Shown in pieces: positions 46,701-60,400 of a DNA stretch of 64,000 nt (the stretch's first letter is position 1; the number at the start of each line of letters is the position of its first letter). Position numbers and translations under genes: made by a program. Source of the stretch: Xiphophorus maculatus (Eukaryota; Chordata; Actinopteri; Cyprinodontiformes; Poeciliidae); assembly GCF_002775205.1 (NCBI RefSeq), contig NC_036456.1, forward strand, positions 9,017,463-9,081,462. The letters run 5' to 3'. The notes under the pieces were generated by a model that saw nothing but the letters and a program-made list of their open reading frames with translations, did not search any database and was not told the DNA's origin.

Positions 46701-47225
46701 AGATTTAACTTACAGAGGAGTAAACATGTGTATTAGCTACACAACTCTCAATAATGTACAAATCTGGTTGAATAAGATCATTTGGACTCACCAGTAACAG
46801 TTAAAGAGACAGTATCACTGCACTTGGTATCACCAGAGCTCTTCCTGTGTCCACAGCACTGGTATTCATCACTGTGATCGATTTGGATAGGTAGTAATGT
46901 GAAGCTTTTTCGCGGGTTGGAGTGAAGAAATTGTTCTCCATTTTTTTTTATCTCATATTCCCAGTCGGTGTCTTTGCCTTCATTCATGTCACAAATGAAC
47001 GTCACTCTCTCTCCAGGATGAAAAGTCGACCAGTTGGGATCAATAGTCAGAATTGTGCCTAAAACGCAGCACAACACATTTAGCACATTTATCATGCAGT
47101 TTATACAGACGTGGTTCATCCTGAGATTATAAATAAATATGAAGAATAAAAGAGAAAATACCTTCAGCATGTCCGCAGCAGAGAAGCGCATTCATCACTA
47201 AAATAAAACCTAAAACTTTTGTCAT
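43781..47225 (-). CDS. FCRL/LITR-like receptor B, intact copy (397 aa), two canonical ITIMs
   Basis: Exons: SP 47162-47225, D1 46792-47058, D2 46059-46319, D3 45656-45931, TM 44820-44936, tail 44647-44662, 44487-44557, 44070-44120, 43781-43851. Summed length 1,194 bp, divisible by three, open to ...GHKSSA-stop. Ectodomain as in gene A. TM has no charged residue and is followed by WHYRRSN. Tail motifs: HLYSSL, then SLYETV and SVYVNV. The last two match the (S/I/V/L)xYxx(V/I/L) ITIM consensus, which in this family recruits SH2 phosphatases. YSSL and YETV are separated by 7 residues, giving an ITAM-like spacing, but the second ends in V. Expected role: inhibitory leukocyte surface receptor. Ligand unknown. 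Confidence 0.88.
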
Positions 47226-49100
47226 TATAAATGTTAAAAGTTCACAAACAAGCACAGAGTGTCGCTTCGTAACGTCCAGCTCTGACACTAACACGTTCTT
47301 TTCATATCACTGAAATGTCCGATCAGCAGGGCTAGTTTCCTGTTCTGTGAGGTCATGGTCACTTTTTTTATCTTCATCTGAAAAACATCATAGCTAAAGA
47401 ATAAGTACTACCACAAATATCTTGACACTTCCCACACAGTGTTTTGACACTTAGTTTAACTTCCTTAAACTAAGGTGACTCATGAAAAGACACCCCAGTT
47501 AAACGGTTTTAGGTAACCATTTGTTTAAAGGTCATGTTCAGTTTAGCTTAAATTAAAAGATTTATTTGCTCAAAAACTAGAGGAAGATATGATGTGCAGA
47601 ACAAACAAAAAATTCTCAAAAACCTAATGTATATAGGAGAGAATGAAGATAACAGATTTTGCAAATTATTACATTAGTGAACTTTCTAATATATAGAATT
47701 TTTCTCATTAAATAAAAGATTAGTTTAAAATTAAGTAAAAAAAAAAAACTACAAAAGAAGAGCAGTCCATGCACATACTGTCAAAAGTGAACATTTTGTT
47801 CATTTTTTTCTATTTTATCTGCGCCATTCAAACACAGGAAGTGACATCGCTGCACAACAAGCCTGATTTCCTGGCCTGATAATGACATTCTGTGTGTCGG
47901 AGGAATATTCTTTACGTTTTATTTTGGCACAAGTTGCACTGAATTGATCAAAACAACTTAAAAAATTGTTTTTTATTTTGGAATTTAAAACCTCCGACTT
48001 CAGTCTTTTGTCTTTCACCATGGAGAACTGACACTTCCTGTCCACCTAACAGAAGCCATTTTGGGTAAAACTGCTTAATAAGGCTTTACGCTTTAGTGCA
48101 GAGCTTTTAATCAATTGTTTGACGTGTTATTTTAATAAGTACACAATAAAATCACAATTTGTTTCACATGTCAACAACCTCATTGTTCATCTTGTTAAAT
48201 CTTTCTGCTGATTGTGGAATCAATTTTAATACCAGTAAACTGACCAAGCAATGAAAGTCCACATGTAGGATCATTTTCCACCCGTTTGAAAAAACGTATT
48301 CCATTCTTTCTGCTTTTAACTTGTAATGGACTGAATACTCATGTAGATATCATCTTGGACTGCAAACTTAAATACTATTTTTTGTTAACACTGAACAAAA
48401 CTTTAAAACAGTCCAATCAACATCATTAATGTTTTACACACCATGCATTCATGAACTTTCACTCATTTCATTGAAAACAGGCACCGATATCCAAACTCTG
48501 TGACAATTTCGTATTTATTGCAAACATAGCATAACTGTAAAAGCTACAAATCCAGCTGCGTAGGTAAAAACGGAGTTTGTAATTTTCATCTTTAATTTTA
48601 TTACACAAGAATCTTACAACATTTCAATTTATGAATGTGCGACCTATCCTATTTATGACATGAGCGAAAATGTAAAATTAGAGCGCATCTGATTCTTGAA
48701 GAGATATAGCATAATTAAATCATCTTTGACATCTTAAAGCTGCAGAAATACAATAATCATCACAACATATAATGAAAACATGGCAGCAGAATTGTCCAGT
48801 GTTGTTTCTGACCGTAAAATAATGTGGAGTATCTGTTGCTGCTGGACTCCAATCTCCTGCTGAGAGAGAGAGAGGATATATTCATAAAATTATCATGTGC
48901 TTTAATTTGTCCAAAAGAAACATCTTGGATAATAAAGTTTTTGCATGAATGACGAGGATGTTATTTACCTTTTTGTTGTTCGGGTTACTAGTTCTCACCT
49001 TCACTGGGGTCTACAATGGAAACCAGAAATCAGAACAGTTTTTATTAAAAGGGGCAGTATTATTTTCCATGCACACATTGTCATTGTATAACACAATATG
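47226..49100. repeat. Duplicated spacer upstream of gene B (period 2)
   Basis: Equivalent of 15,163-17,033, homologous to the spacer upstream of gene A at about 40,616-42,490. Ends at the deletion junction beside fragment C near 49,100. Confidence 0.75.
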
Positions 49101-49324
49101 TTAACATAAAAACGTCAATTATTCAGTCAACACGAGTAGTTATTCATCAGTCTGGCAGACTGCAAATATACAAAGGTGTCATCATCAAGTATCTTATTAA
49201 TAGTTATCTTAATTTAATTACCCAAACTCTTTGTGCACAAGGATTTCATTTAAAGTAGAATAAACATATAAAGTGACTTTTTAACTCCCTAAAGCAGTCA
49301 AGTTGAAAATCCATTTGGACTCAC

Positions 49325-49784
49325 CAGTAACAGTTAAAGAGACAGTATCACTGCACTTGGTATCACCAGAGCTCTTCCTGAGTCCACAACACTGGTATTC
49401 ACCACTGTGATCGATTTGGATAGGTAGAAATGTGAAGCTTTTGTACGGGTTGGAGCGAAGAAATTGTTCTCCATTTTTTTTTATCTCATATTCCCAGTCG
49501 GTGTCTTTGCCTTCATTGATGTCACAAATGAACGTCACTCTGTCTCCAGAATGAAAAGTCGACCAGTTGGGATCAATAGTCAGCACAGCATCTAAAATAC
49601 AGCAAAACACATTTGGCACATTTATATGCTTATAATAGATTTTCATACATCAAATCAAAGAGGCATGCATATGTACCTCTTTTTGTGTGAATAAATAAAA
49701 GAACAATAAAATCAAGATACCTTCAGTATGTGCAGAGCAGAGGAGAGTATTCAGCAGTAAAATAAAGGCTAAAACCTTTGTCAT
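49325..49784 (-). pseudogene. Receptor fragment C (period 2)
   Basis: SP exon 49721-49784 and D1 exon 49325-49591, both open and the same lengths (64 and 267 bp) as in period 1, with no downstream Ig, TM or tail exons before gene B. The deletion therefore predates the 32 kb duplication, yet both exons and their splice sites remain clean in both copies. Confidence 0.75.
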
Positions 49785-50211
49785 TATCAACAAAAACAAA
49801 GTTCAGATAAATGAAAACAGTGCGTTTCACGCTAACATTCAGCACTGAAGCTTGACAGGCACATCCTCTTCATTATAAGTATATCTTATCTGTTTTCCAT
49901 CAGAATGACATCAGAGGTTTCAGCTGATTTCTCTTCATCTGAGAAAAAAACATCATTCCTAAAATATAAGTACTAACACTTCTCACACAGGTAAAAAAAA
50001 AATGAGAGACTCACAAAATTAAGAAAAACGAACGATGTACCAGTACTTTAAATATCCATTTTCTCTGTATCAAGTGAGATTTCTCACAGTGTGTTTATCG
50101 GTATGTTCAAGTTCTATAATCCCACAATGGAGGCTGAGAATGGACATATTTTCTCAGAGACTAAAGCAATAGAAATTAATAAAATGTGCTCAAATATTTT
50201 AAATAGGAGTT

Positions 50212-50249
50212 GTGTGTGTGTGTGTGTCGGGGGGGGGGGGGGGGGGGGG
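50212..50249. repeat. (GT)n plus G run upstream of fragment C (period 2)
   Basis: Same element as 18,140-18,183 but shorter and without the T interruption in the G run. Confidence 0.85.
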
Positions 50250-50269
50250 CAGCATCACCAAACTGGCCC

Positions 50270-50295
50270 ATTTGCATCATTCAAACACAGGAAGT
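50270..50295. promoter_or_regulatory. Octamer plus ETS-like pair (period 2)
   Basis: ATTTGCAT at 50,270-50,277 and CAGGAAGT at 50,288-50,295, identical to the period-1 pair. Confidence 0.4.
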
Positions 50296-50308
50296 TAAGC
50301 CTGACATA

Positions 50309-50562
50309 TGGAATGGACTGAACTTATATAGCGCTTTTCCAGTCATTTTTGACCACTCAAAGCGCTTTACACTAGAGTCACATTCACGCAGTCGCACTCA
50401 CAAACACACACACATTTATACACCGATACGCAGATCGGTAGGCAATTTGGGGTTAAGTGCCTTGCCCAGAGGTACATCGACGTGTGGCAGGAGGAAGCTG
50501 AAATCGAACCTACAACCTTCCGATCGCAAGACGACTACTCTACCAAAGAGCCACAGTCGCCC
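50309..50562 (-). mobile_element. tRNA-headed SINE (period 2)
   Basis: Same insertion as 18,242-18,496, with the same A-box-like and B-box-like sequences and the same flanks. Inserted after the C/D spacer duplication and before the 32 kb duplication. Confidence 0.75.
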
Positions 50563-50796
50563 ATAGGCAGAGAATAACGTCTCAAACCACATAATGACCT
50601 TATTTTTTCCGGAGAAATATTTTTTATTTTTTATCTTGACGCAAGTTGCGGCAAATATGCTTAAAAAAAAAAAAAAGAGAGAAAAAAGTGTGTTTTAACG
50701 TGGAAAAATAGCACTTCTGTTCACATAACACAAAAACACTTTTCTTATTTATTTTTATATTTCAGGGCAGAGCCTATCATCAGATGTTTTAGTTGT

Positions 50797-50806
50797 TTTA
50801 TTTATT
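50797..50806 (-). terminator. Poly(A) signal of gene D (period 2)
   Basis: Overlapping AATAAA hexamers on the minus strand, about 111 bp beyond the read-through TGA. Confidence 0.45.
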
Positions 50807-50916
50807 AAAAACAAGTGAAATAAAAGTCATATGATTTGTAGTTAAGCACTCCAAAATGATTAAAGCTTCCTGCAGATTGTATTACATGTTGGGCTGGTCC
50901 TGATGAAAAAAAAAAA

Positions 50917-52510
50917 TCATGACTCACCTGACACAGACGCTGGGATCTTTTCACTCCACTTTGTCTCAGAAAACCAGTCGTCTCTGCGTCTACACTGACA
51001 CATGTACTCTTCACTACTGGACTCATTAACACTGACAGTCAGGTGTTTATTATTTCCCACTTTTACAGGTTTCCCATCTCTCCTCCATTCGTACGTCCAC
51101 TCAATGGTTTCTCCTCCCTGGACCTCACATGTCAGAGTGATCGACTCACCACTGAACATCTGAGGCCAGTTTGGTTGTCGAGTCACAACGACCTCATTGG
51201 AAACTGTTTCCATCAGATATGGACAGTTGCAAAACAAACCAAAACATAAAAATAAATTAAAAACACCTCATGAGTTTAAGCTAAAAAGTAAAGAATAATA
51301 AACTGCATTTAAAATAAATAATTGAACTTACAGCTTATTGTGATGTTGACTTCGTCACTTACAAGACTTTGATAGTTTTCATTTCCTCTCATTCCCAGAC
51401 ATCGGTATATTCCTCCTTGTGCTACATTAATATCTCTGTTTTCTTCATCAGTGAGTTGAACTTCAGGTGTGTTTTTGGTCTTTCTGAACCATTTGTATTT
51501 CCATCCACCAGCAGAGGGCAGATAGCAGCTCAGTGTCACACTGCCCCCTACTGGTATGGTTGTAGGACCTGCAGTCAGTGTGGCTTTGGGTTGAGCTGAT
51601 GTTAATAAAATGAAATAAAAACGTCAGTTAACACGTTTAGTTATTCTTCAGTCAGATTGAGATCAAATATTCAAATGTCTCATCATAATATATGACAAAA
51701 ATCTATAATTGAGTTTCTCTAATGGGAATCACATGTTATCTTGAAATAGTTATCTTAATTTAAAGACAGAAATAAAAACAGAGAAAAAACAAAACAAAAC
51801 AAAAAAAACAATTTATGCTATTCTGTGATTAGCTCACCTAATGAAAAATAACATTATTTATAAAATAGTAAGTTTAATTGCATTTCATAGAATTTTGTTT
51901 TCTGTGGATGGGCGGGTTGAAACTGCTGAGGTTAAAATATAATTTTTCGAGGAACAAAAAAATGCTAAAATGATTTTCTGCATATAGATTTAACTTACAG
52001 AGGAGTAAACATGTGTATTAGCTACACAACTCTCAACAATGTACAAATCTGGTTGAATAAGATCATTTGGACTCACCAGTAACAGTTAAAGAGACAGTAT
52101 CACTGCACTTGGTATCACCGGAGCTCTTCCTGAGTCCACAACACTGGTATTCATCACTGTGATCGATTTGGATAGGTTGTAATGTGAAGCTTTTGTGCGG
52201 GTTGGAGCGAAGAAATTGTTCTCCATTTTTTTTAATCTCATATTCCCAGTCGGTGTCTTTGCCTTCATTCATGTCACAAATGAACGTCACTCTCTCTTCA
52301 GAATGAAAAGTCGACCAGTTGGGATCAATAGTCAGAATTGCGCCTAAAACGCAGCACAACACATTTAGCACATTTATCATGCAGTTTATACAGACGTGCC
52401 TCATCATGAGATTATAAATAAATATGAAGAATAAAAGAGAAAATACCTTCAGCATGTCCGCAGCAGAGGAGTGCATTCATCACTAAGATAAAACCTAAAA
52501 CGTTTGTCAT
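50917..52510 (-). CDS. FCRL/LITR-like gene D, period-2 copy, predicted soluble three-Ig protein
   Basis: SP 52447-52510, D1 52077-52343, D2 51332-51595, D3 50928-51203, then Gly-Glu-Ser-stop (50,917) if the D3 donor is read through: about 293 residues, secreted. The D2 exon is 264 bp, one codon longer than in the other genes (PSAGGWKYKWFRKT, extra Gly). D1 has FHSEERVTFIC where period 1 has FHPGESVTFIC. D3 has WTYEW, replacing a non-canonical Cys seen in the other D3 domains (WTCEW), plus several other changes from the period-1 copy. This sequence is not close to A or B in D2/D3, so it likely keeps the older gene D form. No TM exon is present. Confidence 0.75.
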
Positions 52511-53200
52511 TATTAATGTTAAAAGTTCACAAACAAGCACAGAGTGTCGCTTCGTAACGTCCAGCTCTGACACTAACACGTTCTTTTCATATCACTGAAA
52601 TGTCCGATCAGCAGCGCTAGTTTCCTGTTCTGTGAGGTCATGGTCATTTTTTTTATCTTCATCTGAGAAACATCATAGCTAAAGAATAAGTACTACCACA
52701 AATATTTTGACACTTCCCACACAATGTTTTGACACTTAGTTTAACTTCCTTAAACCAAAGCATAATTAAATCATCTTTGGCATCTTAAAGCTGCAGAAAT
52801 ACAATAATCATCACAACATATAATGAAAACATGGCAGCAGAATTGTCCAGTGTTGTTTCTGATCATAAAATAATGTGGAGTATCTGTTGCTGCTGGACTC
52901 CAATCTCCGGCTGAGAGAGAGAGAGAAAGAGAGAGCATCCATTTTCTCTGTATCAAGTGAGATTTCTCACAGTGTGTTTATCGGTATGTTCAAGTTCTAT
53001 AATCCCACAATGGAGGCTGAGAATCGACATATTTTCTCAGAGACTAGATTAAAGCAATAGAAATTAATAAAACGTGCTCAAATATTTTAAATAGGAGTTG
53101 TGTGTGCGCGTGTGTGTGTGTGTGTGGGGGGGGGGGAGGGGGGGGGGGGGGCAGCAGCACCAAATTGGCCCTTTGTATCATTCAAACACAGGAAGTTAAG
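52511..53200. promoter_or_regulatory. Mosaic upstream region of gene D (period 2)
   Basis: Same mosaic as 20,437-21,130: A/B-type sequence with a large internal gap, a GA-rich junction at about 52,913-52,936, then C-type sequence with the GT/G run (53,099-53,151, here with an A interruption) and CAGGAAGT at 53,189-53,196. Confidence 0.55.
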
Positions 53201-53544
53201 CATTTAACCATAAAGCCTGACATAGGCAGAGAATAACGTCTCAAACCACATAATGACCTTATTTTTTCCGGAGAAATATTTTTTATTTTTTATCTTGAAG
53301 CAAGTTGCGGCAAATATGCTTAAAAAAAAAAAGAGAGAAAAAGTGTGTTTTAAAGTGGAAAAATAGCACTTCTGTTCACATAACACAAACACACTTTTCT
53401 TATTTATTTTTATATTTCAGGGCAGAGTCTATCATCAGATGTTTTAGTTGTTTTATTTATTAAAAACAAGTGAAATAAAAGTCATATGATTTGTAGTTAA
53501 GCACTCCAAAAATGATTAAAGCTTCCTGCAGATTGTAGAATAAC

Positions 53545-54775
53545 TTTTCCTACCATGATGTACAATTGTTCTCCAACTTGAAGCAGGGTTGGTGGAGGAG
53601 TGATGATTTATGTTTGTTCTGGAGGTTAGTTAGCTTATAAAATCTAAAATGTTTTACATATTTGTTAAAACTGTCACGATGTCCTGACAGTAGAATATGA
53701 GACAGATATTCTGTGAAAAATATAAAAATAAATCAAGATAATCTGCCTCCTACCAGTGGTCCTACTGCCATATTCGTCTCTACAATAAATAAATTCAAAC
53801 ATAATTAAATTGAAAAAATTTTTATTAAACATCAACTGTCTCAACCTCACCAGAGCTCTGTCTTTCACTTAAATCAACAGACGTCCTTGATATCAAAACA
53901 ATCGTTACGGTTTCTTATAAACATTAAATCGCATGTTTTGGCTTTCTTTTTTTTCTGCGTTTTGAGCTCATCGAGTTTCGTAACATTTCCCACTTCTTCA
54001 TTTTTACATTTCCCACTTCTTCATTTTAGCTTGACCAAAGAACATTTCAACATTTCCTATCAACTTAACTAGAATTTCTCGCCCAATCGACTCCAATCAG
54101 CAGGAAATGAAGAACAAATGCGATCAGATATTTCAAGTTTTGGTTGTAAAGTATATTTACACCTTACGATCACTTATGAATGAACTTTTCACTCCTTAGG
54201 AGTTGAGTAAAAAAATGTGTTCATGTTACACTGAACTACTGACAAAAGATAAAACAGAAATCTGAAAGGTAAATAAACATGTCAGTGGTTTTGAATTCAT
54301 TTGAAAGAAAAGTCTGACTCATGAATCCAGAGATACTCGACTTGGTGCCCCAATTCAAGTAAAATAACTTTAACTTTTACTAATAATTCCATTAATTGAA
54401 GATAAACACTATCTTACCACTGAATACTTCTTGTGAAAATGTATGTGTGCTTTTCAGTCTCATTGGTGTATTTATATATGTTGTTTGTCACTGTGGTTTC
54501 TTCTCTTTTTTTCTCTCTTTCTGCAGAAACAGTTTCCTAATGTGATACATTCTCTCTTCCTTTCTTTCTTTCTTTTTATCTCCCTACTTTCCTTTAAACG
54601 TTTTGCCAGTCCTCTCTTCGTTTCTTTTTTCACTTTTTTACCCTTTCGTGTCTCTGTGTCCACTGCATTTGAAATAAAACGCAATGCAATTTCTAACCGA
54701 AGAAGAACAACAGTGGAGGAGAGTTTGGCCACTGTACCTTAGGTTTTTATAAATTCTGATGCCTATTTCAACTCA
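53545..54775. other. Unassigned stretch (period 2 equivalent of 21475-22700)
   Basis: No supported gene. Pyrimidine-rich tract around 54,495-54,645. Confidence 0.6.
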
Positions 54776-54778
54776 TGT

Positions 54779-56334
54779 CCATCCATCCATCCATTTTATT
54801 CTGCTTATCCGAGGTCGGGTCACGGGGGGTAGCAGCTTCAAAAGGGAGGCCCAGACTTCCCTCTCCCCGGCCACTTGTTCCTCCGAGGGAATCCCGAGGC
54901 GTTCCCAGGCCAGCCGAGAGACATAGTCCCTCCAGCGTGTCCTGGGTCTTCCCCAGGGCCTCCTCCCGGTGGGTCATACCCAGAACGCCTCACCAGGGAG
55001 GCGTCCAGGAGGCATCCTGACCAGATGCCAGAGCCACCTCAACTGGCTCCTCTCGACGTGAAGGAGCAGTGGCTCTACTCTGAGTTTCTCCCGAATGACT
55101 GAGCTTCTCACTCTATCCCTAAGGGAGAGCCCAGACACCCTACGGAGAAAACCCATTTTGGCCGTTTGTATCCGCAATCTCGTTCTTTCGGTCATGACCC
55201 AAAGCTCATGGCCATAGATGAGGGTGGGAACGTAGATCGACTGGCAAATCGAGAGCTTCGCTTTTTGACTCAGCTCTCTCTTCCCCACGATGGACCGGTA
55301 CAGCGCCCACTTGACGACAGAAGCTGCGCCAATCCGCCTGTCAACCTCCTTCTCCCTTCTTCCCTCATTCATGAAGAAGATCCCAAGATCTCCTCCACTT
55401 GGGGCAGGCTCAAGACCATGGCCTCGGATTTGGAGGCACTGATCCCCATCCCGGCCGCTTCACACTCGGCTGCAAACTGCTCCAGCGAGAGCTGCAGATC
55501 ATGACCTGATGAAGCCAATAGGACCACATCATCCGCAAAAAGCAGAGATCCTAAAACCACCAGAATGGATCCCCTCAACACCTTGGCTGCGCCTAGAAAT
55601 CCTGTCCATGAAAGTGATGAACAGAATCGGTGACAAAGGGCTGCCCTGGCAGAGTCCAACTCTCACTGGAAACGAGCCCGACTTACTGCCGGCAATGCAG
55701 ACCAGACTCTGACACCAGTCATACAGGGACCTGACAGCCTGTATCAAAGGGCCCGGTACCCCATACTCCCGGAGAACCCCCCACAGGCCTCCCCGAGGGA
55801 CACGGTCGAATGCCTTCTCCAAGTCCACAAAACACATGTAGACCGGTTAGGCGAAATCCCATGCACCCTCCAGGACCCTGCCAAGGGGGTAGAGCTGGTC
55901 CAGTGTTCCACACTTGTGACCCCTCCATAATTAGAGCACACCCTCCGGTCCCCCTTTTTGAACAGGGGGACCACCACCCCAGTCTGCCAATCCAGGGGAG
56001 CTGCCCCTGATGTCCATGCAATATTGCAGAGTCGCGTCAGCCAACACAACCCTACAACATCCAGAGCTTTAAGGAACTCCGGGGGGATCTCATCCACCTC
56101 CAGGGCCTTGCCACCGAGGAGCTTTTTAACCACCTCATGACCTCATCCCCAGAGATTGGAGAGCCCAACCCAAAGTCCCCTGGCTCAGTTTCCTCATTGG
56201 AAAGCATGTTGGTGGGATTGAGGAGGTCTTCAAAGTATAGGGTTAGGGTTTAACATCACCATCCCCACTATAAACAGTGTGGTGCTGTACTGCTTCCCCC
56301 TCCTGAGATGCCGGATGGTGGACCAGAAACTGTT
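54779..56334 (-). mobile_element. 5'-truncated RTE/Rex3-like LINE (period 2)
   Basis: Same insertion as 22,706-24,260: (GGAT)n tail at 54,779, FADDVVLLASS motif around 55,600, the same internal deletion and frameshifts. Almost no differences from the left copy. Confidence 0.85.
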
Positions 56335-56444
56335 TGTGTAGAAATATACATATTTCTATACCACTACATGTAATTAAAATAAGTCTAATAGCATGAGGAC
56401 AAGTTACAGTAAAAACAAAGCAAGACAGCTAGAACTAACTGTAC

Positions 56445-57365
56445 CTGTTTTCATGTCGGAGCCAACAGCGCCCTCTTGTGGATCATGTGGATCTTCTGTT
56501 GAGATGGTTAAAAAAACACAAACCTGAAGGTTAAACCCCGTTCTGACTGAGTTATGTTCTGCTGCTGTAAATCAAATGTCTTACTCATCGTCCCAACATT
56601 TTTCCCTTCAATCTGGGAGTACACAGTGTTTATGGATTTATCTGTAAAGAAAATAATCAAGGATTATACAGTTACACAACATTAGGCCTTCTAGGTGACC
56701 AATTGGCAGCATTCTTAACTACTTTACTTTGACAATAATGGTCCACTGATCTTATTGACATCACAAGATTTCGAAGTTACAAAGTTGGGCCTACGGGTAA
56801 TGGGATTCATTAAAAATGTATTTAAACAATTCCAACAGTACAATGAGGACTTCTTTTTCAGAAAACACACAACAATCTGAGAATGTAAAATGTTATGACT
56901 CTTAATTCATCGCAGAGTAAAACCGGAAGGCATGCAGCCAGTAGCTTTACAAGCCCATATTTGTAACCCCTCTCTGACTTTTAGGTTTAGTCCCAACATG
57001 GTTGGAGCAATAATATTTTGGAGTGGGTAATTCAGAGTCCTGATGTAATAACTGTGGAGATTCTCTGGAGGGAGCTAAAGATTAGGATTAAGGTGACGAC
57101 AAGGTGCCATTACAATTTAAATACTCTGAGTTCATCACCATTGATAAATCTTTAAAATAGGAGTGGAAACACACAAAACCTGGTCAGCAAACCATGAGAA
57201 GGGTTTTATTATCAGTACCTGCAGATCCTTTTTTCACAATAGTGTAAACAGTGACCACTTCTGGACCAACACAAAGTCCTGTTGAGTCGAAAAAAAACCC
57301 CCAAAAAACCCCACCAAAACAAAGATCAAACCAGCTGTATGTAACCAGTATGTAACTTTTTATTA

Positions 57366-57417
<52 letters not shown>

Positions 57418-60400
57418 GTTTTTATCTACTTAAATAAAAACACACACACACACTCCTACTTATGTCGTGACAATTTAATGTAAGATAGATGAAGTGGAAA
57501 AAAAACAAAAAAAAACAAGCTCCTCTGCCTTTTCCCAGTGCTAACACCAAGAATACATCACTGAGTCAGAAACAACCAATCAGAGCTAGGAGGAGGGTCT
57601 TAGTGTTGTCAATCGCTCTCTTGCTACCACCAATGCTAATGCTACTTTCACAGCCACAGATGAAGGTGGATGGCCTTTTTTCCAAACAGTATGTTTTTCC
57701 ACCATCGGCACATTGAGCAGTATTGATTGACAGCACTAAGACCCTCCTCCTAGCTCTGATTGGTTGTTTTTGACTGGGAGCGGTGCATTTTTAGAATAAA
57801 ATGGGATTTATTAAAATATTACATTTAATTTACAATTAATGTTAAATTGTTCATTTTCTCATTTGTTTGTGCTGCAGTAAAACAATTAAGACCATTAGGA
57901 AACACTACTATTTAATGAATATCTGAATTACATCACTGTGTTGTAGAAACTATGTCATTTATTCATGTTTATACATTTGTACATGTATATACTTATGCAC
58001 ATTTCTATAAAAACCGGCTTCAATATACAAACTGCGTCACAGTCTTGTATTTATTATGAACAGCACAGTTGTAAAAGCTATGCTGCTTAAAACCTTTGAA
58101 AAGTCTGCTTTAGAAATGTAAAATAAACCCACCGGACAATAAAGACTTGAAATGAAAGATGATAATATTTAGCCTAAGCCAGAGTCCAAGACAGAAACTG
58201 GAGCCACATTAGAAGATAAAATGATCAGTAACAATCTAATCAATCAGGTGTTTATCTGACCTTCATGCTGAGCTGTAATTATCTGGTCTCACATTAATGT
58301 AAACAGAACCTTCTTCTGGATCAGGAGGTCTAAAGTAGATGTAAAAAAATGTCAAAGAAAAGTTTGTATCTGAATGCAATTATCAATCAATCAATCAATC
58401 AAATTTTATTTGTATAGCACATTTCAGCAGCAAGGCATTTCAAAGTGCTTTACATCATATCAAACACAGAATCACAATGCAATATAGAATCAATCATTAA
58501 GTCAAGTTCCATCAATAAATTTGTAATTGATTACATTTCAAATACAATTCTAAACAGGTGGGTTTTCAGTTGAGATTTAAAGGAAGTCGGTGTTTCAGCT
58601 GTTTTACAGTTTTCTGGAAGTTTGTTCCAGACTTGTGGTGCATAGATGCTGAAAGCTGCTTCTCCTCGTTTGGTTCTGGTTCTGGGGATGCAGAGCAGAA
58701 CCAGAACCAGAAGACCTGAGAGGTCTGGAAGGTTGATACAATAAAAGCATATCTTTAATGTATTGTGTTGCTGAGCCGTTCAGTGATTTATAAACTAACA
58801 ACAGTATTTTAAAGTCTATTCTTTGAGCTATAGGGAGCCAGTGGAGGGACTTTAAAACTTTAAAAGAGACATTGGAAATATTCACCCCCTTACTGATAAC
58901 CAGGTCCAGTGTGTGTTGCTTGTTTGACATGTTGCGTTAGACCAAAAGTCTGTAAAATATTAGAAAGTTTTTTTGCCCCTCTGTCTTGGGGGTTGTCAAC
59001 ATGAATGTTGAAATCACCGACAATTATTAAACAATCATAATCAATACATATGAGAGATAAAAGCTCATTCAAGTTAGTAAAGAAATTTTCCATGTATGTT
59101 GGAGTTTTGTATGAAGTTAGTGTCAAAGTTAGTTTGTGGCTTTTAACCTCAATTCCAAGATACTCAAAACAGGCGAAGTGACCCAAGGAAAGTTTACTAC
59201 AATTTATGGTATTCTTAAATACTGAAGCCACGCCTCCTCCTTTTTTATGTTTTCTATTCTCACTGAAGAAACTGTAGTTTGGAGGCGGTGATTCAATTAG
59301 TACGATCGGTTCATTATTGTCATTCAACCATGTTTCTGTCAGAAACATAACATTGATATTAAGCTCAGTGATGAAATCATTAATGAATAGAGCTTTAGCA
59401 CAGAGAGATCTGGCATTTAAAAGAGCTAGTTTAAGTGACTTGGAGGCCAAAAGTTCTTCAGTCTGAGGTTTGATTTAGGTCCGCTGAATTTTTGTTTCTG
59501 TTTTTTGTAAATTTTCTTCTAGTGATCCGGACAGGTAATGTCCTCTTTCACAGTTAAGTAAATTAATAAGATCTATTTTGTAGATGCTCGGATACTATGT
59601 TTATCATTTCATTCCTGATGGGGATAATTGTGAGCTTGTTACAACTTTGAATTGTTTTTATGAACCAAACTCATGGTTATAATATAATTATATGTTGTCA
59701 TACTGAGCAGCAGAACCATAATATCTGTAGATTAATTCTGACATAAAAATTAAGCTCAGCAAACAAAATATTCAGGTGTTTCACTTTGTTGTTTTGTGTT
59801 TGTCAGAAGGAATGACTCTTAAAGTAGACACTTTGATATTTTTATACATTTAATAAAACTGTTTTATTATGAAGAAAAAAGTTACAACAAAGTGATGTTA
59901 TGTCCAAATTAATACTGATGTTTATTCTGTGACTAACCATGCAGCAGAAAGCTGTAATCACTTTCAGTCTGGTTCACTCCATGATTAGTGGTCGGCCTCT
60001 GGCTGCTGCTTTCAGACTGAAATGACCTAAAAATATTAAAGTGGATAAAATTTAACTATGAAACAAAGATCAAGAGTTTATGACTATGATGAAAGAACAG
60101 ATATTTCATTCTGACCTGATGCAGCTCAAATCTGGAGAAGATAAAAAAAGCCATTTAGATCATCGACAACAGAATTAAATTGATGAACCGAATTTCAAAA
60201 GTCATATTTTAATACACGTGATTCAATAACACATTATTTCAGGTTAGAAGCAATAAAATGAGAAGAAAATGTTCTGACCTTTGGACCGTCTGCAGCGCCA
60301 CAACAAGAGCAGGAGGACAATGAGAACGATTCCACTAACTGGTCCAACGATCAACATCACAGGAAATGAAGAGATGACAGGACTGGATACAGTTACTGGA

